Under the pieces are notes generated by a model that was given only the letters and a program-made list of their open reading frames with translations, searched no databases and was not told the DNA's origin. A DNA stretch of 53,217 nt. Source: Desulfovibrio sp. (GTDB lineage: Bacteria; Desulfobacterota; Desulfovibrionia; Desulfovibrionales; Desulfovibrionaceae). Positions 47,774-53,217 of this stretch are shown piece after piece. Numbering within the stretch: the first letter of the stretch is position 1; the number at the start of each line of letters is the position of its first letter. The stretch is taken from NCBI GenBank assembly GCA_014804965.1, contig JAAUYU010000033.1:1-53217 (forward strand), given 5' to 3'. The translations under genes were made by a program, and so were the position numbers.

Positions 47774-48423
47774 TCCATGCTCCAGAGCGCCAGTGCCTCG
47801 TCAAAGCTCACTTTGTGCACCCCGCAGATACCGTCCACGAATTGGTAGGGATAGGTGCCACTGAATTGCGGCTCGGGGTAAATAAAGCTGTTCCAGTGGA
47901 TGAAGGAGGGAGCTTCGTAACCCCCCGGGTCAAGGATGAGTATCCTCTGCGGTTTGGGCAACGCTCCGTTTTTTCTGGCACTCCCGCACGTTGCCTCCTC
48001 AAATTCAAGGCCGCAGGCGAGCACGGCATGGGCCACTCCGCCCCGTGCCCTGATGCCGAGGATGACCGGATGCCCGTCTGAGAGATGGCTTACGGTGAAG
48101 CGGATGATACTCTTGTTGTTTCCTTCGTGAAATTCGGTCTTGATCTTGCGCCCATACGCCTTGTCCAGAACCTCCTTCAGGTCCTCGATATAGGAGCCGC
48201 CGCTGAAAAGGGCCGGATAGTCCTCAAACTGCTTGTAGAGCCTGCCCAGTTGGGTGCGGCGGTCCGGCTCATGGGCAAAGGAGGTTTCATCGTCCACATA
48301 GCCGCACAGGTTGAGGCCCATCATCAAGGCGTAGAGACCGCATGCCCCGTCGAGGTCCCCCTGACGAAACAGCACGGGATGTTCCCTGTCCACGACAGCA
48401 TCGGCAATGAGAATTTGACGCAC
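47770..48423 (-). CDS. Predicted papain-like cysteine peptidase (C39-like)
   Basis: This 217-residue protein has residues in papain order: Gln21 and Cys28 in RQGDLDGACGLYALMMGL, His132 in GGVAHAVLACGLEF, and Asp165 in ILILDPGG. The glutamine-cysteine-histidine-aspartate arrangement is that of C39-like or related bacterial cysteine peptidases; catalysis is inferred. There is no signal peptide. The start is GTG at 48423, with AAGGAAGG about eight bases before. Neighbours are a 22-residue-repeat protein upstream on the same strand and a WYL regulator beyond it, suggesting one functional unit. It could be a toxin/effector, a maturation protease, or a stress protein; sequence cannot decide. Confidence 0.7.
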   Translation of the reverse strand: MRQILIADAVVDREHPVLFRQGDLDGACGLYALMMGLNLCGYVDDETSFAHEPDRRTQLGRLYKQFEDYPALFSGGSYIEDLKEVLDKAYGRKIKTEFHEGNNKSIIRFTVSHLSDGHPVILGIRARGGVAHAVLACGLEFEEATCGSARKNGALPKPQRILILDPGGYEAPSFIHWNSFIYPEPQFSGTYPYQFVDGICGVHKVSFDEALALWSMD

Positions 48424-48566
48424 GAGAGCCCTTCCTTTCCATTAAAAGATTTTAAAATAACGCCTATTCGCCCACGGAAAAACCATCTTTGTGCCCCCCC
48501 GGGCGGACCGGCCTGACGCGGCGCGTCCCGGGAGGAGTGTAAAAGACGGCTGGCCCTGCTCCAGAT

Positions 48567-49445
48567 TCACTCCTCCTCATCTTCCTCCTCGTCATCTTCA
48601 TCCATATATCCAATCTCTTCCGCCAACGCATTGCGCAGCGACCTGTCCACTACATAGCGCAAGGCGTCCTCATTATTTTCCAGCGCGAGCTCGCACAGCT
48701 CCCGCGTCTGGTGACGAACATACCTGAGGGTGTTGCCAGCCTGCTCAAGGGCAAGGCGGCAGATATGCTCCGTCTGGAGGTGGACATATTTCAGAGCCTC
48801 CGGATCTTCCTCAATGGCCTTGCAGCACAGGGCTTCGGTCTGGTGCTCCACATATTTCAGAGTCAGGCCGTCGCGGCGGACAGCTGCGCGGCAGAGGTCC
48901 ACCGTCTGTACCTCCACAAAGCGCAAAGCCCTCGGACTCGAGCACACGGCGCGAAAACAAAGACTTGGCGTCTGGTACCGCACAAATTTCAGCGCCTCGC
49001 CGTTTTGCTCAACAGCTGCGTGGCAGACCTCTTCCGTCTGGTTCTGCACATACACGAGGGCACTCCCATCCTTTTGCACGGCAGCAAGGCACAGGTCTTC
49101 CGTCTGTTCGTGGACAAACTGGAGCGCTTCGCCATTGTTCATGACTGCGGCGCGGCAAAGGCCCTCCGTCTGATGCCTCACATACTGCAGAGCCATGCCA
49201 TCCTGCTGCACAGCCGCGCGACAAATCTGCCGAGTCTGGTGATGCACATACTGAAGCGTCAGCCCGTCTTCCTGCACAGCTGCGAGGCAGATGGCATCCG
49301 TCTGGTCGGTGATATACTGGAGCGCGTAGGGGTATTCCCACACGGCAAGCAGGGAGAGTTCTTCCGAAGGTTGCGGGTGAAGGCGGATATTTTCTGGGTC
49401 CGCAACAATCAGTTTCCGCCAGAAGTAGTCGTTAACATTACTCAT
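48567..49445 (-). CDS. DUF4116-like repeat protein, eleven 22-residue units
   Basis: From about residue 31 to 272 this 292-residue protein consists of ten regular and one worn copies of a 22-residue unit: A-V-x-x-(D/N)-G-x-A-L-x-(Y/F)-V-x-x-Q-T-x-x-(L/I)-C-x-A. Each probably forms a helix pair, stacking into a solenoid, with a ladder of cysteines. An acidic tail (MDEDDEEEDEEE) ends it. The pattern resembles DUF4116 repeats, which I recall from intracellular bacteria, amoebal viruses and effector-like proteins; function is usually protein binding. ATG at 49445 is preceded by GGAGG. It lies 143 bases upstream of the cysteine peptidase gene. Confidence 0.8.
   Translation of the reverse strand: MSNVNDYFWRKLIVADPENIRLHPQPSEELSLLAVWEYPYALQYITDQTDAICLAAVQEDGLTLQYVHHQTRQICRAAVQQDGMALQYVRHQTEGLCRAAVMNNGEALQFVHEQTEDLCLAAVQKDGSALVYVQNQTEEVCHAAVEQNGEALKFVRYQTPSLCFRAVCSSPRALRFVEVQTVDLCRAAVRRDGLTLKYVEHQTEALCCKAIEEDPEALKYVHLQTEHICRLALEQAGNTLRYVRHQTRELCELALENNEDALRYVVDRSLRNALAEEIGYMDEDDEEEDEEE
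48636..49351 (-). repeat. Tandem 66-bp coding repeat array (11 units)
   Basis: This is the DNA of the eleven 22-codon units within the DUF4116-like gene. Units differ by many substitutions but keep a 66-base period; the CAGAC of the QT codons (GTCTG on the plus strand) recurs throughout. Divergence suggests selection rather than recent expansion. Confidence 0.7.
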
Positions 49446-49458
49446 GGGCTCCTCCTTT

Positions 49459-49518
49459 ATGACTTAGTGGGTCATGTCGCCCAGAGGATAGACGCTTCCC
49501 GTTTCATTTTCTGAAACG
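49459..49518. promoter_or_regulatory. Two palindromes upstream of the DUF4116-like gene
   Basis: CGTTTCA-TTTTC-TGAAACG (49500-49518) is a perfect 7-base inverted repeat in A+T-rich DNA. ATGAC-N7-GTCAT (49459-49475) lies closer to the gene. Both are candidate operators, for example for the WYL protein encoded immediately beyond. Confidence 0.5.
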
Positions 49519-49608
49519 CAAAACGAAAAATTTTTTAACGAATTTTCCGGGTGCCGGGTCAGGTGGTCTTTGTGTCAGATGAGGGAGAGACAGGGGCAGC
49601 CCGAGAAG

Positions 49609-50613
49609 TCAGGAGGAGGGTATGTCCTCAGGGCCGTCCAGGATGGCACGGGTCTCGTCGCGTACTTGCCGGACAAGTGACGGGGGCTCCAGCACGCGCG
49701 CATGGCGTCCAAGACTCAGCACCCAGGCGAGGAGCTCCTGTTCGCTGCGGGCGAGGAAGGAGAGGATGATGCCGCCATCCTCGCCGTCCTCGATATGCTG
49801 CTCTGGCCCGAAGACGCGCTCGCGCACATAGCCAGCCAATGCGGGCGCGATAGCGAGCCGCACCCGGAATGGCGCGCCGTCCACCACGCCAAAGCCCGGT
49901 TCTTCCACCGGGCTTTGCAGGTCATGGATTCGCCGGGTGAGGTGCACGTCCCTGAGCCGATGGACGGCAAAGAAAAGGGGATGCAGCGCTTCCACGCGCC
50001 CCTTGTCCGTCACCTTCCAGCCGTGGGCGTAGAGGGCACCGTGGCCGCTCACGAGGCGCGTGACGGCCATTTCGTAGATGCGGTCCGGTTTGCGGGCATA
50101 GGTTATTTCACAGACGAGCCGCTGCCCAATGGCGCGCAGGAGCGTTGCCAATATCTCCGCAAAGGGCGCATAATCTATACTGCCGAGCATGGCCGGCTGC
50201 ACCAGCGGGACCGCTGTATCCGCGTGCGGGGGCGCTTCCGCGGAAAGGGCGGCAGCCTGCCGGAGCGTGTCATCAAGTGCTTCACCCATCTCCTCAGAAA
50301 GGAAGGGGGCGGCCAGGTCCCGGCAAAAGGCCAGCAGGCGCATGGCTTGCGCGCTGAACCTGAGGCCCCCGCGCTCGGCGTCCGTGGGGGCGCGGTCGAG
50401 CCAATACCACTTTTGCCAGCGGCCATCCTGAAGGCGCAGCTCCATCCTGAGGGCGACGCCCTCCAGCCGCTCGATGCGGGAAAGCAGCCGCATCATGGTG
50501 GGCTTGCTGCACTGGAAGTGCCCGGCCAGTTCCGTGAGGGACCAGGCGCGGGGACTCAGCAAAAGCAGGGTATAGAGCCCGAGGATTTTTTCCGTCGCTG
50601 TTTTTTCCGGCAT
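49609..50613 (-). CDS. WYL-type HTH transcriptional regulator
   Basis: This 334-residue protein has an N-terminal winged helix (about 8-60, LLLLSPRAWSLTELAGHFQCSKPTMMRLLSRIERLEG) and a WYL-like ligand domain (about 140-240; VCEITYARKP, ALYAHGWKV, LHPLFFAVHRLRDVHL) plus a WCX C terminus with FGPEQHI. The WYL tripeptide itself is replaced by LYAHGW. WYL regulators bind nucleotides or nucleic-acid fragments, and several control phage-defence genes. It is transcribed toward the repeat protein and peptidase on the same strand, after rluB. It may be the local regulator of that pair. Confidence 0.87.
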   Translation of the reverse strand: MPEKTATEKILGLYTLLLLSPRAWSLTELAGHFQCSKPTMMRLLSRIERLEGVALRMELRLQDGRWQKWYWLDRAPTDAERGGLRFSAQAMRLLAFCRDLAAPFLSEEMGEALDDTLRQAAALSAEAPPHADTAVPLVQPAMLGSIDYAPFAEILATLLRAIGQRLVCEITYARKPDRIYEMAVTRLVSGHGALYAHGWKVTDKGRVEALHPLFFAVHRLRDVHLTRRIHDLQSPVEEPGFGVVDGAPFRVRLAIAPALAGYVRERVFGPEQHIEDGEDGGIILSFLARSEQELLAWVLSLGRHARVLEPPSLVRQVRDETRAILDGPEDIPSS

Positions 50614-50670
50614 GAGGTTGTCCCGCTTGAAGGTGCAACGGCACGTCCGGCCGCCAGGGATGCCTGAGCG

Positions 50671-51585
50671 TCAGGGCTTTTCAGGAAGTCCGACGCTCTT
50701 GCGGAGAGACCGGATTTCGGACGCCTCGAGAAAACGCGCTTCACCGGCCTTGAGCGCGCCCAGGGTAAGGCCCCCCTCGGCCACGCGCGTGAGCCGCAGG
50801 ATGGTGAGGCCAAGGTCGTCGCACATCCGGCGGATCTGGCGATTGACGCCCTGCCTAAGGACGAGCCGCAGCAGGGTGCCGCGCCTGTCCTGTGCCTGCA
50901 CGCGGCTGGCCGCAATAGGGAGGAGGGGAGTACCGTCCGAAAGCCGCATCCCGCCGCGCATGATTTCCAGATGTCGCTCGGGAACTTCCCCGCGCACCAG
51001 CACTTCATATACCTTGTCCACATGATGGCGCGGATGGATGAGACGGTTGGCAAGTTCGCCGTCATTGGTGAGCAGGAGCAGCCCTTCGGAAAAATAGTCC
51101 AGCCGCCCCACGGGGAAAAGGCCCAGCCCGCGGGTCTTTTCGGGCAAGAGGTCCATGACCGTGGGACGCCCCTGTGGGTCGCTCAGGGTGCACACCGTGC
51201 CCACGGGTTTGTGCAGGAGGAGATAGATGTGCTCCTGCCGCGCTGGCAGCGGCTCGCCATCCACGGCGACGCGGTCGCCGTGAAGCACCCGGCGCCCGGG
51301 ATTGCTCTCCGGGCTGCCGTTCACGGTGACGCGCCCGGCAAAAATCAGCGCGTCAGCCTTGCGGCGCGCGCACAGACCGGAGGCGGCGATGGCCTTGTTC
51401 AGGCGCAGGCCCTCGGCGGAAGCCTCAGAGGCGGGATCGCCATGATTTGCCTTGTCTGCGACATGCCCGGACCTGTGAGCCCGCGCCCCGGCGCCGGGCT
51501 TATCGGAAGTGCGGTACCGGGCGCCGCGACCGTGGCGGCAATTCGAGATTTTGGAATGTGCAGCCGGTTCTTTTGGATTTTTCAT
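50671..51585 (-). CDS. RluB/RsuA-family rRNA pseudouridine synthase
   Basis: This enzyme of about 304 residues has an N-terminal S4 RNA-binding domain (about 60-105, LRLNKAIAASGLCARRKADALIFAGRVTVNG) and a catalytic domain with the aspartate in VGRLDYFSEGLLLLTNDG. Later blocks are KVYEVLVRG and RQGVNRQIRRMCDDLGL. It converts a specific uridine of rRNA; RluB (23S) is the likelier assignment than RsuA. The first ~55 residues are a low-complexity arginine/glycine/lysine extension. The start at 51585 is a choice; neither it nor 51621 has a clear Shine-Dalgarno site. Confidence 0.9.
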   Translation of the reverse strand: MKNPKEPAAHSKISNCRHGRGARYRTSDKPGAGARAHRSGHVADKANHGDPASEASAEGLRLNKAIAASGLCARRKADALIFAGRVTVNGSPESNPGRRVLHGDRVAVDGEPLPARQEHIYLLLHKPVGTVCTLSDPQGRPTVMDLLPEKTRGLGLFPVGRLDYFSEGLLLLTNDGELANRLIHPRHHVDKVYEVLVRGEVPERHLEIMRGGMRLSDGTPLLPIAASRVQAQDRRGTLLRLVLRQGVNRQIRRMCDDLGLTILRLTRVAEGGLTLGALKAGEARFLEASEIRSLRKSVGLPEKP

Positions 51586-51959
51586 GCAGCATACCGTGGA
51601 CGTTCTTGGGTCTGCCGCCATGCTGCTCGAAAGCGGGGGGAAACGTCAAGCAGGCGGCATCCCGAGGTTTTTGAGGTTTATTAGTTTACATAATTATCAT
51701 TATGGGACAAATAAAGCTGAAAGGCTCACCGTGAGGGGAAACCCCACTCTCGCCATTTTCCAGCCTCATTTTCGAGAGGACTCGCCCCCGCGCTCGGTCC
51801 GCGCCAGTCGCGCCCCTTGCCGTCAGCAAGGCTCTGACGTACAACAGGCGCAAGCCTTTGCAACCGGGCCGCCATCGCTTCCGTCAGCGTGCGCGTGTGC
51901 GCCGGAAGCCATTGGCCTGAAAAAAATTGAATGATCCCCAGATATTAAAAGGATAGTTC
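51586..51959. other. 374-base intergenic region between rluB and rdgC
   Basis: No gene is supported here. It holds an A+T-rich patch with ATAAT-TATC-ATTAT (51690-51703), which resembles two of the three hexamers of a Fur site. There is also a GGGG-AAA-CCCC element (51735-51745), a CCTTGC/GCAAGG hairpin near 51817-51833, and a long hairpin at 51877-51909. The composition is otherwise like the genome. It may carry divergent promoters and leader structure for rdgC. Confidence 0.6.
51877..51909 (+). promoter_or_regulatory. Stable leader hairpin before rdgC
   Basis: GCTTCCG (51877-51883) pairs with CGGAAGC (51903-51909). Inside, GCGTGC (51887-51892) pairs with GTGCGC (51897-51902) with two G-T pairs, and a TCA bulge separates the two stems. 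No T run follows, so it is not a terminator on this strand. Confidence 0.5.
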
Positions 51960-52586
51960 ATGGGTTTTGCCAACGCGAGCACCAGTTTTACCCGCTTCCG
52001 CATCCTCGACCCGGTGACGGACGAGCTCATCCGGGAAGTTCCCGAGCGGCTGCGCAAGCACGCCTTTGTGGATATTGACGAGCTCCCCGAAATGCAGTCC
52101 ACGGGCTGGGTGAGTTTTGAGGATTTCCTTGATGCCGAATGGATGGAGGCCCCGCCGCAAAAAGGCAATTATCTCGTGTTTTCGCTGCGCGTGGACAAGC
52201 GCAAGATACCGGCCGGGGTCATCCGCAAGCATGTGTCCCTTGCCCTGCGCCAGGAAAAGGAGGAGATGCGCGCCCGCAACAAGACCTTCATTTCCCGTGA
52301 AAGAAAGAAGGAAATCAAGGAACAGGTCCTGCTCAGGCTCAGGCAGCGCTTTCTGCCCGTGCCGGGCGAGTTCAATGTCATCTGGCTGCTGGAAAAAAAC
52401 GAGGTCTGGTTCGCCTCCACCCAGAGCGGCATGATCGACCTCTTTATGGAAGAATTTCTCCGGACTTTTGACCTGCGCCTTGACCAGCTCACGCCTTACA
52501 CGCTCGCCGTCACCATGCTGGACGAGGACGCCTTGCTCCGCCTGGACCGGCTCGAAACCACACAATTCGCGTCCGCCGACGCCTAG
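51960..52586 (+). CDS. rdgC: RdgC-like recombination-associated protein
   Basis: This 208-residue protein is of the RdgC type: FTRFRILDPVTDELIREVPERLRKHAF at the start, STGWVSFEDF, LRVDKRKIPAGVIRK and TLAVTMLDE further on. E. coli RdgC (303 residues) forms a ring around DNA and limits RecA activity; this shorter form may lack part of the ring. AAAAGGA lies upstream of the ATG. The next gene starts 9 bases after its stop, so the two are one transcript. Some members are described as exonucleases, which cannot be judged here. Confidence 0.8.
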   Translation: MGFANASTSFTRFRILDPVTDELIREVPERLRKHAFVDIDELPEMQSTGWVSFEDFLDAEWMEAPPQKGNYLVFSLRVDKRKIPAGVIRKHVSLALRQEKEEMRARNKTFISRERKKEIKEQVLLRLRQRFLPVPGEFNVIWLLEKNEVWFASTQSGMIDLFMEEFLRTFDLRLDQLTPYTLAVTMLDEDALLRLDRLETTQFASADA

Positions 52587-52595
52587 GAAAAAGCC

Positions 52596-53120
52596 ATGAG
52601 CCCTGTTTCCTCTGACTCCACGGATGCCATCCTCGGGCAGGAATTTCTCACCTGGCTCTGGTACCGGAGCGACACCGCGCCCGGCGCCTTCACCGACGCG
52701 CACGGCCAGCCCTTTGCCGTTTCCATGGAGCAGCGCATCGTGGTGGCAGGCGGCGAGGGCGAGGCGCGCGAGACGGCCTCGGTTTCCGGCTCCCTTTCGC
52801 CCCTGCGCGAGGCTCGCTTCGGGCTCGGCACGGGCAAGAAGGTCACGCGGGCGCTCATCCGCCTGGAAAAAGATGACATGGCCTTCCAGTTCACCCTCCG
52901 GGCCGAGGATTTTTCCATCGGCAGCCTGCGTACCCCCAAGCTGGACAAGAACGACGCGGATGACGAGCCCGACGCCCTGCTCCTGGAAAAAATCTACCTC
53001 ATGGAAACCTGCCTCGCCCTGCTGGACACGCTCTATGGGCGCTTCCTGAAACTGCGGCTCTCACCGCAGTGGCAGAAAGAAGTGGCCGACATGGGCCAAT
53101 GGATGACCCGCACCGCATGA
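52596..53120 (+). CDS. Unknown protein co-transcribed with rdgC
   Basis: This 174-residue soluble, acidic protein begins with FLTWLWYRSD, a pattern also seen at the start of some RdgC-type proteins. It has a middle domain with VSGSLSPLREARFGLGTGKKVTRALIRL and a helical C terminus (LLLEKIYLMETCLALLDTLYGRFLKLRL). I do not recognise a named family. GGAAAA precedes the ATG. Tight linkage to rdgC suggests a partner, possibly the part missing from the short RdgC. The remaining 97 bases to the window end contain nothing I can support. Confidence 0.78.
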   Translation: MSPVSSDSTDAILGQEFLTWLWYRSDTAPGAFTDAHGQPFAVSMEQRIVVAGGEGEARETASVSGSLSPLREARFGLGTGKKVTRALIRLEKDDMAFQFTLRAEDFSIGSLRTPKLDKNDADDEPDALLLEKIYLMETCLALLDTLYGRFLKLRLSPQWQKEVADMGQWMTRTA

Positions 53121-53217
53121 GCGGACGGTCGCCCTTCCCCATGGCAGCCGCATGACCGCCTCCTGACAGCCACATGGACGGACCTCTCTCCCCTGCCCTC
53201 ACTCCTGCCGCCCTGCC

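Overview
The window is a stretch of high-GC (roughly two-thirds G+C) bacterial chromosome. It most likely comes from a Desulfovibrio-type organism (Desulfovibrionaceae, sulfate reducers). Pointers are the side-by-side pyruvate carboxylase and PEP-synthase-like genes with a biotin ligase just upstream, a short RdgC protein, the gene mix, and sigma-54-like promoters. This assignment is by recall of gene content, not by a search. I see no tRNA, rRNA, CRISPR array, insertion sequence or prophage. Most of the window is tightly packed housekeeping DNA; accessory material sits at the left edge and around 47.4-50.6 kb.

Layout. 1-1042: the 3' part of a Type ISP restriction-modification gene, broken by a 23-C homopolymer and a second single-base frameshift. 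1061-5765 (minus): sodium:solute symporter with a 43-aa membrane partner, TetR regulator and Lon-like protease. 5775-7665 (minus): hemC, an FmdB zinc ribbon and gmhA. 7835-10157 (plus): nadK and gatB. 10168-11397 (minus): a repeat-built unknown protein behind a strong sigma-54-type promoter. 11570-16172 (plus): phoH/ybeZ, the c-di-AMP phosphodiesterase pgpH, ybeY and birA, leading into pyruvate carboxylase (16243-19950) and a PEP-synthase-like dikinase (20098-23667).

23830-31845 (minus): a DUF1992 protein, mutS, a LapA-domain protein, a HIT hydrolase, a DHH-CBS-tRNA nucleotidyltransferase fusion and xerD. 31948-32833 (plus): folK and a small metal-ribbon membrane protein. 32939-39019 (minus): ftsH, folP, cdaA, cdaR and glmM, the classical c-di-AMP synthesis cluster. 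39306-47342: lysS, a secreted unknown (minus), the (p)ppGpp synthetase/hydrolase rel, and yajC-secD-secF. 47471-50613: a small unknown protein, a papain-like cysteine peptidase candidate, a protein of eleven 22-residue DUF4116-like repeats, and a WYL-type regulator. 50671-53120: a pseudouridine synthase, a structured 374-base gap, rdgC and an unknown partner.

How the genes fit together. BirA, pyruvate carboxylase and the dikinase form an anaplerotic module at the pyruvate node, with the ligase next to its presumed substrate. CdaA, CdaR and PgpH give both synthesis and breakdown of c-di-AMP, with the bifunctional Rel enzyme nearby. The strongest candidates for new biology are the poly-C-interrupted restriction-modification gene, the peptidase/repeat/WYL trio with a 19-bp palindrome in front of it, and the sigma-54-driven repeat protein at 10168-11397.
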